NCBI RefSeq assembly: GCF_003339525.1
Contig: NZ_CP031124.1
Coordinates: 1,426,001-1,490,000, forward strand
Reading direction: 5' to 3'
From: Ephemeroptericola cinctiostellae
GTDB lineage: Bacteria; Pseudomonadota; Gammaproteobacteria; Burkholderiales; Burkholderiaceae
Length of the DNA stretch: 64,000 nucleotides
The notes under the pieces were generated by a model. That model was not told the origin of the DNA. It saw nothing but the letters and a program-made list of their open reading frames with translations, and made no database searches. Below are positions 27,664-36,228 of the stretch, in pieces (position 1 is the first letter of the stretch; every line of letters begins with the position of its first letter). A program made the position numbers and the translations under genes.

Positions 27664-28551
27664 TTACTGTGTCGACGTGCTTTGTAAAAAATCAATCAAT
27701 GCGCGCACCCGTTGTGGCAAATGCTTATTGGCAGGATACACCGCGTAAATGCCGCCATCGGGCAAATGCCAATCGGGCAACAACGCCACCAAACGCCCAG
27801 CATCAATATCGCCTTGCAGCTGATAATCGGGCAACACCGATATGCCCATACCGAGTAACAGCCATTGATAAATCACTAAAGTGGCATTGGCGCGTAAATG
27901 CCCAGCAGGTCGAATGACTTGCTGCGTTTGGTCGCGCGTAAAAGTCCATTGTGCATTCGACAGTGCAGTCAAGGTCAACCAATTGTGCTGGGTGATGTCT
28001 GAAGGTGTTGTCGGTGTGCCATGTTGAGCGAGGTAAGCGGGTGAAGCGACCAATTTTTGTTTCATCTGCCCGATGCGTATGGCTTTGTGACTTGAATCCA
28101 TGAGCCAGCCGACCCGTATGGACACATCCAATTGAGCGCTCAGCAAATCATACTGCTCATCACTTGCAATCACTTCGATGTCGATGTTGGGATGCCGTTT
28201 GGAAAAATCCGCCAATTGCCGAGTCAAAATGCAGTTGCTGTAATCCAGTGAACTGGTTAACCGGATTTTGCCCGCGAGCTGATGGTGCGCCTCTTGCACC
28301 GTTTGCACGGTGGTGTGCAGTTGCTCAATCGCCAATCGAGCGGCATTCAAGACGGTTTGTCCCGCTTCGGTGATCTTCAGTTTGCGGGTGCTGCGTGCCA
28401 ACAACTGCACCCCCAGATCTTTTTCTAAGCGGGTGATGTGTTCGCTCAAAATAGATTTTGCGACACCCAACTGTTCCGCAGCAGCGGTGAACGAGCCTGT
28501 GTCACAGACAGCGATGAATTTAATGAGCAGGTTAAGGTCAATGTGTTTCAT
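27664..28551 (-). CDS. LysR-family transcriptional regulator
   Basis: 295 residues. The N-terminal winged helix-turn-helix reads LLIKFIAVCDTGSFTAAAEQLGVAKSILSEHITRLEKDLGVQLLARSTRKL, and the rest is the two-lobed effector domain. It is divergent from the exported MBL-fold gene at 28724, with 172 bases between them, the classic arrangement for a LysR regulator and its target. The effector cannot be inferred. The sequence resembles the large CrgA-like group with a target next door. Confidence 0.93.
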   Translation of the reverse strand: MKHIDLNLLIKFIAVCDTGSFTAAAEQLGVAKSILSEHITRLEKDLGVQLLARSTRKLKITEAGQTVLNAARLAIEQLHTTVQTVQEAHHQLAGKIRLTSSLDYSNCILTRQLADFSKRHPNIDIEVIASDEQYDLLSAQLDVSIRVGWLMDSSHKAIRIGQMKQKLVASPAYLAQHGTPTTPSDITQHNWLTLTALSNAQWTFTRDQTQQVIRPAGHLRANATLVIYQWLLLGMGISVLPDYQLQGDIDAGRLVALLPDWHLPDGGIYAVYPANKHLPQRVRALIDFLQSTSTQ

Positions 28552-28645
28552 GGGATGTGGGTTTAGATTAATTTAGTCATTTTATTCGAACAATCATTTA
28601 TTTAAATCATTATTTATCTACTAATTAAAAGCCGTTACTATTTCA

Positions 28646-28678
28646 CCATTGATGCAAGCCAAACAAGTGTGTCAATGG
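28646..28678. promoter_or_regulatory. Inverted repeat in the LysR/MBL divergent promoter
   Basis: CCATTGA (28646-28652) and TCAATGG (28672-28678) are exact complements 19 bases apart, upstream of the MBL gene. The spacing suits a LysR tetramer half-site pair, but I cannot show it is the operator. The surrounding sequence is AT-rich. Confidence 0.3.
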
Positions 28679-28723
28679 TTGGATGAAACAAGCATTTACT
28701 TTTTAATATTCTCGGAGCCTTAA

Positions 28724-29626
28724 ATGAACACCCAAACGACACACCGTCCTTCTTTCCTTAAACACACGTTGACCTTTGCCCTTGTTGCCGCTGCCAGTAT
28801 TGCAGCGCAAGCTTCAGCAAAACCCCTTGACGTTCAAGTGTACAACAACCATGACCCAAAAGGTTTTCAAGTCTCATCGGTGTTGATCAGTGGCGCAAAA
28901 GATGCAATCCTGCTCGACGCGCAATTCACTTTGCCCGATGCGCAAAAACTGGTTGAGCAAATCAAAGCCAGCGGCAAAACTTTAAAAACCGTGTTCATCA
29001 CCAGTGGTGACCCTGATTATTACTTTGGTTTGGGCGTGGTTAAAGCTGCCTTTCCTGAGGCAAAGATATTGACCACACCTGCGATCCTCAAGCACATCAA
29101 CGAAACTGTTGATGGGAAATTGGCCACATGGGGCAGCCAAATGGGTGATTTGGTGCCGAAAACGGCGACATTGCCAGAGGCGTATACAGGCAATCGCTTG
29201 ATGCTTGAAGGCAAAGAAATTCGCATTAAACATGGCGTTGGTGAGAAAAATGCCGAGACCTATGTCTACATTCCGTCGATTAAAACCGTGGCAGGTGGCG
29301 TATTGGTGTTTGGTCATTTGCACCTGTGGACGGCGGATTCTCAAACATTGAAAGTGCGTCAAGATTGGGCAAAAAGTTTGAAAGCGATTGCGGCGTTAAA
29401 GCCCAAAACAGTGATCCCAGGTCACTTCCAACAAGACGCACCGACCAACTTGGCTTCTGTGACTTACAGCCAACATTACTTGACGACGTTTGAAAAAGAG
29501 TTGAAACAATCTGCAAATGCGGCGGCTTTGATTCAAAGTATGACACAAAAATACCCCAATGCGGGTCTGGGCGTGGCTTTGGACATCGGTGCGAAAGTCA
29601 ATAAAGGCGAAATGCAGTGGCATTAA
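28724..29626 (+). CDS. Exported MBL-fold protein with altered metal motif
   Basis: 300 residues with a signal peptide (about 1-32, ending AQASAKP). The fold is that of metallo-beta-lactamase relatives: SSVLISGAKDAILLDAQFT, then FITSGDPDYYFG where the HxHxDH motif should be (residues 94-99). Here His94, His96 and His99 positions are Ser, Asp and Tyr; only Asp98 is kept. Later His residues remain in VFGHLHLW and VIPGHFQ. It may bind metal differently or not be a hydrolase. Likely controlled by the divergent LysR protein. Ribosome site GGAG is present before the ATG. Confidence 0.8.
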   Translation: MNTQTTHRPSFLKHTLTFALVAAASIAAQASAKPLDVQVYNNHDPKGFQVSSVLISGAKDAILLDAQFTLPDAQKLVEQIKASGKTLKTVFITSGDPDYYFGLGVVKAAFPEAKILTTPAILKHINETVDGKLATWGSQMGDLVPKTATLPEAYTGNRLMLEGKEIRIKHGVGEKNAETYVYIPSIKTVAGGVLVFGHLHLWTADSQTLKVRQDWAKSLKAIAALKPKTVIPGHFQQDAPTNLASVTYSQHYLTTFEKELKQSANAAALIQSMTQKYPNAGLGVALDIGAKVNKGEMQWH

Positions 29627-29696
29627 ATACATGACACAGTTTTTGTCACATCAATCTTAAGAACGATGTGACACATTGTTTTTAAAGGGTTTTAAA

Positions 29697-30173
29697 ATGA
29701 AAAAAATATTCGTTAAACTTGGTTTGATCGCCTTGGCATTTGGCTCAGTCAATGCATTTGCACAAAATTTGCCGTATGGCGCACCGATTGATTTGGCAAG
29801 TGCGAAAAAAGTTGTACAAGCCGCTTCGGCTGAAATGCATAAAAAAAACCTTGCGCTCACCATTGCTGTGGTCGATTCTGGTGGTAACGTGGTGTATTTG
29901 GAACGTGCCGATCAGGCAGGGATTGGCACAATAGATGCAGCGGTCGGGAAAGCCAAAGCAGCCAATGGCATTAAGGCGCCGACCAAGGCGATTGAAGAGC
30001 AAGTGTTGGCAGGAAAGCTTAATATACTTGGCGTACCTGGTGCATTTCCTGTCGAAGGAGGTGTTTTACTTGTTGAAAATAATCGGGTCATTGGCGTAAT
30101 TGGTGCCAGTGGTGCGATGCCGCCTGATGATGGGGCGGTTGCCAGTGCAGGTGCTGCTGCTTTAAAACCGTAA
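29697..30173 (+). CDS. Exported GlcG/HbpS-family protein
   Basis: 158 residues with a signal peptide (MKKIFVKLGLIALAFGSVNAFAQ). The mature part has the GlcG/DUF336 pattern: LTIAVVDSGGNVVYLERADQAG in the middle, then GGVLLVENNRVIGVIGASGA and a terminal DDGAVASAGAAAL. Members form oligomers, and some bind haem or sense redox stress; the role here is unknown. ATG at 29697 has AAAGGG; an in-frame start at 29676 is less likely. It follows the MBL gene by 70 bases and is probably co-transcribed. Confidence 0.85.
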   Translation: MKKIFVKLGLIALAFGSVNAFAQNLPYGAPIDLASAKKVVQAASAEMHKKNLALTIAVVDSGGNVVYLERADQAGIGTIDAAVGKAKAANGIKAPTKAIEEQVLAGKLNILGVPGAFPVEGGVLLVENNRVIGVIGASGAMPPDDGAVASAGAAALKP

Positions 30174-30379
30174 ATATGGCCCCTCAAATTGTACGCGTTA
30201 AAGTTTGGGGGGAACATATCGTTAAAATTTAAAATCATTGATGTGCCATTGTGGGCTTGACCGTTAATCTCTTGTTTGATGGAGGAGGCGCGTCAAGCGT
30301 GACATGGTGGAATGTCTATGGTTTTCACTGTGCGTGTGTTTGCGACCTTTGTTGTTTAATCCAAATGTTGAGGATTTGT

Positions 30380-30625
30380 ATGAATATTATTTATGACAGC
30401 TTTCAGTTGATGCGATCAGGGCATTGGCGTGAGGCGCACAATCTGATTCAGACGGATGATTCTTTGTTGGCGGCATGGTTACACGGCATTTTGCACATTG
30501 AAGAAGGCGATTTAGAGGACGCTGAATATTGGTATGGCAAGGGCGGCCGACATTTTCGTAGCAGAGGCACATTGAGTGAAGAGGTCGATGCTTTCGAGGT
30601 GGAAATGAAGGGGGCATGCAGGTGA
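30380..30625 (+). CDS. Small conserved-looking hypothetical protein, 81 aa
   Basis: Starts at an ATG with GAGG before it; the frame opens further upstream to 30251 but that part is Cys/Trp-rich junk. The sequence, with HWREAHNLIQ, LLAAWLHGILHIEEGDLEDAEYWYGKG, looks like one TPR-like helical hairpin with conserved aromatic residues. I have seen this style in small proteobacterial proteins but cannot name it. No signal peptide, no cysteines except the end. Confidence 0.6.
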   Translation: MNIIYDSFQLMRSGHWREAHNLIQTDDSLLAAWLHGILHIEEGDLEDAEYWYGKGGRHFRSRGTLSEEVDAFEVEMKGACR

Positions 30626-30719
30626 AGGTTTGCTAATGCATAGGGGGTTTTATGAATCACGATCAAGCCATTCAATGGGTTATGATTAAATGATGCAGAC
30701 GATTATAAGGAATTTTAAA

Positions 30720-31109
30720 ATGACCAACCTTGACATCATTAAAAGCACTTACGAAGGTAAGAGCTCGGAAGAAAATGGTAAGAATTTAGAAAAATACGCC
30801 GCAGACGACATATCGTGGACAGAAGCAAAGGGTTTTCCCTATGCAGGCACATACATTGGCTTGGCCAGCATAGCCCAAAATGTATTCAGTCGATTGGCCA
30901 ATGAATGGGTAGATTACAAATTCACGCCTGACAGCTATATTGCCAGTGATGATAAAGTCGTGGCATTGGGTACATATTCAGGCACGTATCAACAAACCCA
31001 ACAATACTTTGAAGCAAGGGCGGCGCATGTGTGGCAACTGAAAAATAGCAAAATTGTACAATTTGAACAGTTTGTTGACAGTGCAACTGTGTGCCAGTCA
31101 ATGAAATGA
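30720..31109 (+). CDS. SnoaL/NTF2-like protein
   Basis: 129 residues. The pattern DIIKSTYEGKSSEENGKNLEKYAADDISWTEAKGFPYAG, then a mid VALGTYSGTY strand and VWQLKNSKIVQFEQFVDS at the end is the cone-shaped NTF2 fold. Enzymes and ligand-binding proteins share it, so no function is assigned. The ATG at 30720 follows AAGGA. Confidence 0.75.
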   Translation: MTNLDIIKSTYEGKSSEENGKNLEKYAADDISWTEAKGFPYAGTYIGLASIAQNVFSRLANEWVDYKFTPDSYIASDDKVVALGTYSGTYQQTQQYFEARAAHVWQLKNSKIVQFEQFVDSATVCQSMK

Positions 31110-31154
31110 AAAGCATCCATCGCCTCGATCATCACACAACATAAAGACCAAATT

Positions 31155-31787
31155 ATGGAAAACACAACATTACATTACATCTACGATCCACTTTGCGGCT
31201 GGTGCTACGCCGCTACACCACTCATTTCTGCGGCACGCACGCTGGATGGATTGACCATACAAGCACATGCAGGTGGCATGTGGACGGGTGCGAATGTTAA
31301 GCGCTTTACGCCTGAACTCCGCGCCATGGTTGTTCCGGGTGATCAGCGTATTTCTGAACTTTCAGGGCAGCCACTTGGAGAGGCCTACCTGAATCAACTC
31401 ATTTTCGATGATACCGCACGCCTTGACTCTGAACCTGTTATTCGAGCGATTCTTACCGCTGAACACATCGCGCAGCGCGGGCTGGACATGCACCGCGCCC
31501 TACAAATCGCGCACTGGGTGCAAGGTCGCCATATCAGCCGTGATGACGTGTTGGTTGAAATCGCGGGTGAAATGGGTTTGGATGTAATTGAGTTTGATAG
31601 AATATATAAAATCACCCAAGCCACTGCACACATTGAAAACACCCGAAAACTCATGGCAAGGCTCAATGTACAAGGCTTTCCAAGCCTTATTCTTGAGCAA
31701 AATGGTCAATTTAAACGCATTGATCACGGCGGTTTTTATGGTCATGCCGATGAGTTCAAAGCGCGATTGGCATCCCTGCTGGTGTAA
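31155..31787 (+). CDS. DsbA-family protein (FrnE-like), cytoplasmic
   Basis: 210 residues without a signal peptide. It has the redox motif CGWC at residues 14-17 within YDPLCGWCYAA, then a helical insert and the closing strand FPSLILEQNGQ with the cis-Pro-like turn. This matches the DsbA family proteins of the HCCA isomerase/FrnE type that act in the cytoplasm in oxidative stress or disulfide isomerisation. It is located between two NTF2-like genes on the same strand. Confidence 0.85.
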   Translation: MENTTLHYIYDPLCGWCYAATPLISAARTLDGLTIQAHAGGMWTGANVKRFTPELRAMVVPGDQRISELSGQPLGEAYLNQLIFDDTARLDSEPVIRAILTAEHIAQRGLDMHRALQIAHWVQGRHISRDDVLVEIAGEMGLDVIEFDRIYKITQATAHIENTRKLMARLNVQGFPSLILEQNGQFKRIDHGGFYGHADEFKARLASLLV

Positions 31788-31865
31788 TCCTAACCACATT
31801 CAGTGGATGGTTCTTCAGTGATACATCTTTCCATCAAACCTTTCTCAACCACAAAGGAAAATGCC

Positions 31866-32318
31866 ATGAAACTTAAAAAAATTCTCTTTGCGAGTATCAT
31901 CGCCAGCAGCGCTGTATTGAGCACTGCTCATGCAAAATCATCTTCTCTCGAACGCGCCAATGAAAAACTGGTCATTACTTTTTATCAGCAACTTTTCGGT
32001 GATAAAAACCTTGAGGCCATCGATAAATACCTTTCCAAAGACTACATCCAACACAACCCCACCGTTCCAGATGGCCGTGCTCCGCTTAAGGCCGCGGCGA
32101 AAGAATGGTTCTCAGGTGCAGCCAAGGAAAAAGTGGATATCGTGCGCAGCGCAGTGAAGGACGACACCGTGTTTTTACATGTGCGCAACAAGCGTCCAGA
32201 CGGCGGCATCAATGCGGTTGTTGATATTTTCCGTGTTAAAAACGGTAAAATCGTTGAACATTGGGATGTGATTCAAGATGCGCCTGCGACTTCGGCAAAT
32301 GCGCATCCGATGTTTTGA
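31866..32318 (+). CDS. Exported SnoaL/NTF2-like protein
   Basis: 150 residues, signal peptide MKLKKILFASIIASSAVLSTAHA. The mature part is a SnoaL-like fold: a helix with LVITFYQQLFGDKNLEAIDKYLSKDYIQHNP, then HVRNKRPDGGINAVVDIFRVKNGKIVEHWDVIQD. The YIQHNP and EHWDVIQ motifs are typical of the secreted polyketide cyclase-like group. AAAGGA precedes the ATG at 31866. Substrate unknown. Confidence 0.82.
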   Translation: MKLKKILFASIIASSAVLSTAHAKSSSLERANEKLVITFYQQLFGDKNLEAIDKYLSKDYIQHNPTVPDGRAPLKAAAKEWFSGAAKEKVDIVRSAVKDDTVFLHVRNKRPDGGINAVVDIFRVKNGKIVEHWDVIQDAPATSANAHPMF

Positions 32319-32389
32319 TACTGATCTTGCTGGCCTGTTTTGAGTGCGCGTCATTCAACTGGCCATCACCATGTTGCACCCATGCTTGA

Positions 32390-32426
32390 ATGGAACATGC
32401 ACGCTGCATCGGCGTGCATGTTCCAT
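32390..32426. terminator. Perfect 15-bp hairpin between convergent genes
   Basis: ATGGAACATGCACGC (32390-32404) and GCGTGCATGTTCCAT (32412-32426) are exact complements with a 7-nt loop. No strong T run follows, but its place between the NTF2-like gene (+) and the MFS gene (-) suits a shared termination or mRNA 3'-end role. Confidence 0.65.
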
Positions 32427-32453
32427 GATTATTAATATTGGCAACGTTGACTT

Positions 32454-33632
32454 TTATTTTTTATGAAACCAAGTGTGGTGGGCGTAAAGTACGTATAGTG
32501 CGGTTAATAGCGATAGCGCAATTAAAATGGGCATGTTCTCAATATACCCATTGTTTTGAGTATTCAGGACGGTGCTCGACAACACACTTGCCAATGTAAT
32601 GGATGCATCGCGTACGAATCCTTGAAAAGTCATGTACCGTGCTCTAAATGAGGGCTCTGGGATGCGACTGCTGCTGGTTGTTAGACTGATGTTTCGTCCT
32701 GCATTACCAGCCATAAATGCAACGAAGCACACTAACGTAAGCCATATGGGCAATGCGTTAAAACTGAATGCAAACAATCCAGTCGCATAAATTGTGGTTC
32801 CTAAAAATAAGGTCATGTCTGTGCTTTTATTGTCTGCGATGCGCCCTAAAGTGTGGATGGTGATAAAAGAGACAACACCACCCAATAAATAAAAGTACGG
32901 TAGATATTCACGTTCAATCGCAAAATTGAACATCAAATAAGCTGACAAGGTTGGGATGATCAAAAATGCTGAAAATTGATTAAGTGCTTGTAGAATATAC
33001 ATTCTTATAATATTTGGCTGCTTTAAGAAATAGGCACTTGCATCTTTTTTTTCAGGCTCATCAAGCACAGAATTGGATGAGGGCAGTTTAAAATAAGTAT
33101 AAACATACAACACAACGGCGAGCAAACCGATCAATAAAAAACAATATTGCCACCCGTATTGTTCCGATAAAGTTAAAACCAAGGGTACGCCTAACACGGT
33201 GGCTAAAGTGAAGCCCGTCATGATTTTGGCCATGACACGACCAAGGTGGTGTGGTGGTGTGATGTCAATAGCAATGGCCATTGCTATTGACAGTGCCATG
33301 CTGCCAGAGGCACCAACCAATGCTCGGGTAAAAAATAGTTGTTGGAAGTTTTGTGCCCATGCGCACATCAACGTGGACAATGCGAACACCCCCCAGCTGG
33401 ATAATAAAAGTGTACGTCGATTGTACCTGTCGATGAATTTAAGTGACAAAGCCCCTAAAAACATTGATGCTCCAGTGTATGCGGCAGAAAGTAATCCAAT
33501 TTTTTGTACGTTAAATTGCAATGATCGACTTAAATCTGGTGCCAGTGGCATGACCATAATAAAGTCGAGTATATAGGTGAATTGCAGGGCGGCGATGAGA
33601 AGAATTAGTGCGGAGCGGGGCGGTTGCTTCAT
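32454..33632 (-). CDS. MFS transporter, probable siderophore exporter
   Basis: 392 residues, 12 membrane helices, major facilitator superfamily. The N-terminal loop has DRYNRRTLLL (motif A-like G-x-x-x-D-R-x-x-R-R), and TM4 contains SIAMAIAIDITPPHHLGRVM. It lies directly downstream of the TonB receptor gene, on the same strand, in the siderophore locus, so a catecholate exporter role like EntS is a reasonable guess. There are no drug-specific motifs. A 30-bp perfect palindrome lies inside the coding sequence (33263-33292). Terminator hairpins separate it from the receptor gene, so it may have its own promoter. Confidence 0.8.
   Translation of the reverse strand: MKQPPRSALILLIAALQFTYILDFIMVMPLAPDLSRSLQFNVQKIGLLSAAYTGASMFLGALSLKFIDRYNRRTLLLSSWGVFALSTLMCAWAQNFQQLFFTRALVGASGSMALSIAMAIAIDITPPHHLGRVMAKIMTGFTLATVLGVPLVLTLSEQYGWQYCFLLIGLLAVVLYVYTYFKLPSSNSVLDEPEKKDASAYFLKQPNIIRMYILQALNQFSAFLIIPTLSAYLMFNFAIEREYLPYFYLLGGVVSFITIHTLGRIADNKSTDMTLFLGTTIYATGLFAFSFNALPIWLTLVCFVAFMAGNAGRNISLTTSSSRIPEPSFRARYMTFQGFVRDASITLASVLSSTVLNTQNNGYIENMPILIALSLLTALYVLYAHHTWFHKK
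33263..33292. repeat. 30-bp perfect palindrome inside the MFS gene
   Basis: The left arm is TGTCAATAGCAATGG and the right arm is its exact complement, with no spacer. It falls in the codons for TM4, and both strands encode SIAMAIAID. Such length is very unlikely by chance in a 64-kb window. It may be a trace of template switching at replication or a structural site. Confidence 0.85.
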
Positions 33633-34040
33633 GTGGTGGCATCAGAAAATGAAAATGGGATGTAAAAATAGGGGCAGTTTGCTTTTTAAACAAGTGTATG
33701 GGGTGAGTGAGCTTTTTAAAGGCAGCCGTCTACAATATTTGCTTTTATTGCATTCTTGTTAGGGCTGTGGAGCAGAGTTTTTAAATAAAGGTGTGCAGAT
33801 GTCAGGTGTTTGTTTTTTTCGTATTGGCTTAGGGTGAGTTATAAAAATGGATATCAACATCCACACCCCTCCATTGATAATAACAACTCACTCCGTTATT
33901 CCAGCATGAGCTTGATGGGAGGTCAGTGGGCGTAACGCCCGCTTAACCATTCTTATTTAGAGCTGTTCTTATTAAATGGGAAATATAAGGTTTGTCATCT
34001 GAGACAAACCTTGTATTTGAAACCATTCCTGATTCTTTGA
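33633..34040. other. Gap between TonB receptor and MFS gene
   Basis: 408 bases with no convincing gene. It holds the receptor terminator (33981-34018), a small palindrome GGGCGTAACGCCC near 33927-33939, and presumably the MFS promoter. A GATAAT-containing stretch near 33875 resembles a half Fur site but is too weak to call. Confidence 0.5.
33981..34018 (-). terminator. Terminator of the TonB receptor gene
   Basis: 16-bp arms (33981-33996 and 34003-34018) with a single G-T wobble, core AAGGTTTGTC/GACAAACCTT, 6-nt loop. It lies 23 bases past the receptor stop on the minus strand, and T-rich sequence ends the stem. Confidence 0.75.
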
Positions 34041-35981
34041 TCAAAAACGATAGCTTAAGCCCAATCGAACATCACGACCAATTTCGGGTAAACCAGCGAC
34101 AGTTCCCCAGCGTGCATGGTATCCAAAGCTGGCTTGATCAAAATAATATTTATTAAAAATGTTTTTAATCGTCAATGTGAGCGTTACATTGTCTTTACCT
34201 GTGGGTTGCCATTGTGCGTACAGATCATGTACCCCATAGCCAGGTTTAGAGTGGGTATCGCCTTTGAGTTTTTCAACAAATCGAGCAGTCCAACCCAATT
34301 TCAAGTTTTGACTCGGAATTTTGTAATCGAACTGACTCGCCCAAGTTCTTCCTGTTGAGTTGCCTAACAATAGGGCATCGCTGTCAACTAAGCTGATGCC
34401 GTTGAGTCTAGGTTTTGCATGTGTCACACCAATGCTGTAAGCCCAACTGTTGGCATCATAACCCGCACTGGCGCTGTAACCTCGGCTCTTTAGGTTGCCT
34501 AAATTTTGGCGGTAATCATCGTAGCCAATGTAGTTGTCAATTTTTTGTTCAAAAATTGTTGCGGTGGCATGCCAGTTACCGCGTTTCCATTGAACTGATA
34601 ACTCTGTATTTTTCGCTTTTTCAGCCGTTAGTTGATCCGCGTTGGTTTGATAGTGTTTTAAATACGGCTCAATGATGCCGACACCGCGCAGTGCTCGTGC
34701 ATGGCTTAGTCGGAATGTCAGCTCTTCTACAGGTGTCCAAGTTAAGCTGGCACTGGGTGAGAACCCTTTAGATGAGTATTTTTTATTGAGCATGTCGGTG
34801 TAGCTGTAGCTGTCGTATCGCCCACCTAAAGTCAAAACCAATTCTTTTGCCAATTGCACGTCGTCTTGTAAATATAAACCAACAACAGAGGCGTTTTCAT
34901 CCTTTAAGCGGGTTCCCGCGACAGTGGCGTAACCTTTATCGTGGCGGTAGTTTAAGCCATAGGTCAATTTGTGTCGTCCTGCTTGTGATGTGTTGCTCAA
35001 ATCGAGGCCGTAAGTGGATGTGCCTAACTTCTGCTCAGTGGATGTACCAGCACCTAAATTGATGTCATTGTCATTGTGGTAGGCTGTGACATGGGCGTTG
35101 ACATATGGGTTGCCATTGTCATAATCGTAATTCAAGATGGTTGATTGGCGGGTTAGTTTTTGTTGTTCGGGCAGGTTGAAGAGTGCTGGCTGTAAATTGG
35201 TGCGTTTATTTCGCACGCCGCTGTCTTGATATTGCTCGTGCGACAGGGCGATGGAGTGTCCGTTGTCAGTTTGACCATTGAGCTTGATGAAGTAGTCGCG
35301 TGTTTTCGCAGCACTGTTAGCAACTTCATGGCCATCACCGCTTTTATAATTGTCGCCATTTAAAGCATGAACACTGGCCAAAATACCAATTTTTTCGGTT
35401 AATTTACCAAACACAGTGGCGGATCCAAGCATGTTTTTACTGGCTGTTTGATACCCAGTGTTAACGATGGCTCCGATTTTTTCACCGCTTTTTAACAAAT
35501 CATCTGCATTTTTTGTTGTAAAACGAGCCGCACCTGCGAGAGCGCCAGGGCCAGCTGTTGCCGCGCCCGTACCCGCTTCAACTTCAACGCGCTTAATTAA
35601 ATCGGGTTCAATCAGGACTTGCCCTGTGTGATGATAGACCGACTCTGGCTGAGTTGCGCCATCAATCGTGATGTTCGTCATTCTCTCACTTAAATTACGG
35701 ATGTATATTTTTTGTGCGGTCGATTGACCGCCTGCCACATTGACTTCAGGCATTTGTTTAAACATATCTCGTAGGCTAACAGCTTGTTCTGCCGCGATGC
35801 GCTTGCTTTTAACAATGGTATTGGTTTGTTTTCCACGTGTTCCAGTGACCAAAATACTTGGTAACTCTGTGGGATTGCTTTCAGTGGCATCTATTTTGCT
35901 GTCTTGAGCCCATACATTGCTGCTGAAAAGGGTGATGATTGCGATGGATAACGTCTTTTGCACAAAGTTGTAACGGCGCAT
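34041..35981 (-). CDS. TonB-dependent outer-membrane siderophore receptor
   Basis: 646 residues. Signal peptide (about 1-25, ending NVWAQ), TonB-box-like ELPSILVTG (about 39-47), a plug domain with KQMPEVNVAGGQSTAQKIYIRNLSERMTNITIDG, then a beta-barrel ending in an aromatic strand GLSYRF, needed for outer-membrane insertion. It takes up ferric siderophore with TonB energy. The gene is divergent from the biosynthesis operon and shares its Fur box. Likely ligand is the catecholate made by the adjacent genes. Confidence 0.93.
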   Translation of the reverse strand: MRRYNFVQKTLSIAIITLFSSNVWAQDSKIDATESNPTELPSILVTGTRGKQTNTIVKSKRIAAEQAVSLRDMFKQMPEVNVAGGQSTAQKIYIRNLSERMTNITIDGATQPESVYHHTGQVLIEPDLIKRVEVEAGTGAATAGPGALAGAARFTTKNADDLLKSGEKIGAIVNTGYQTASKNMLGSATVFGKLTEKIGILASVHALNGDNYKSGDGHEVANSAAKTRDYFIKLNGQTDNGHSIALSHEQYQDSGVRNKRTNLQPALFNLPEQQKLTRQSTILNYDYDNGNPYVNAHVTAYHNDNDINLGAGTSTEQKLGTSTYGLDLSNTSQAGRHKLTYGLNYRHDKGYATVAGTRLKDENASVVGLYLQDDVQLAKELVLTLGGRYDSYSYTDMLNKKYSSKGFSPSASLTWTPVEELTFRLSHARALRGVGIIEPYLKHYQTNADQLTAEKAKNTELSVQWKRGNWHATATIFEQKIDNYIGYDDYRQNLGNLKSRGYSASAGYDANSWAYSIGVTHAKPRLNGISLVDSDALLLGNSTGRTWASQFDYKIPSQNLKLGWTARFVEKLKGDTHSKPGYGVHDLYAQWQPTGKDNVTLTLTIKNIFNKYYFDQASFGYHARWGTVAGLPEIGRDVRLGLSYRF

Positions 35982-36050
35982 ACCTGTTCCTTATGTTGTT
36001 AAGTTGATTGAGTTGCCTACAAGATAGTGTAGTTAAATGGCATTGTATAG

Positions 36051-36069
36051 CATAATGATAGTAATTACC
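36051..36069. promoter_or_regulatory. Fur box in the divergent siderophore promoter
   Basis: The 19-mer CATAATGATAGTAATTACC matches 15 of 19 positions of the Fur consensus GATAATGATAATCATTATC. It lies 70 bases before the receptor gene and 160 before the isochorismate synthase gene, so one operator can repress both directions when iron is plentiful. Possible -35/-10 pairs flank it on an AT-rich background. Confidence 0.75.
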
Positions 36070-36228
36070 ATTTGCATTTGCATTTATGTTTTTTTTAATA
36101 TATTATGGCAAAAAAATAGCTTTTCTTTTGTAGCTGAGGGCTGGTCATAAGAGTATAAAAATTTGTATTGTTTTTAAATGAGTGACTGTGATTATTGGCG
36201 GCTATTGAATTTAATGGGGAGGTGTGCA

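Noticed and set aside
33199..33576. Plus-strand frame inside the MFS gene
   Set aside because: It repeats the palindrome-encoded peptide by symmetry and is antisense to a well-supported membrane protein.
33870..33900. Fur-like GATAAT stretch upstream of the MFS gene
   Set aside because: Only about 10 of 16 positions match and it lies over 230 bases from the start codon.
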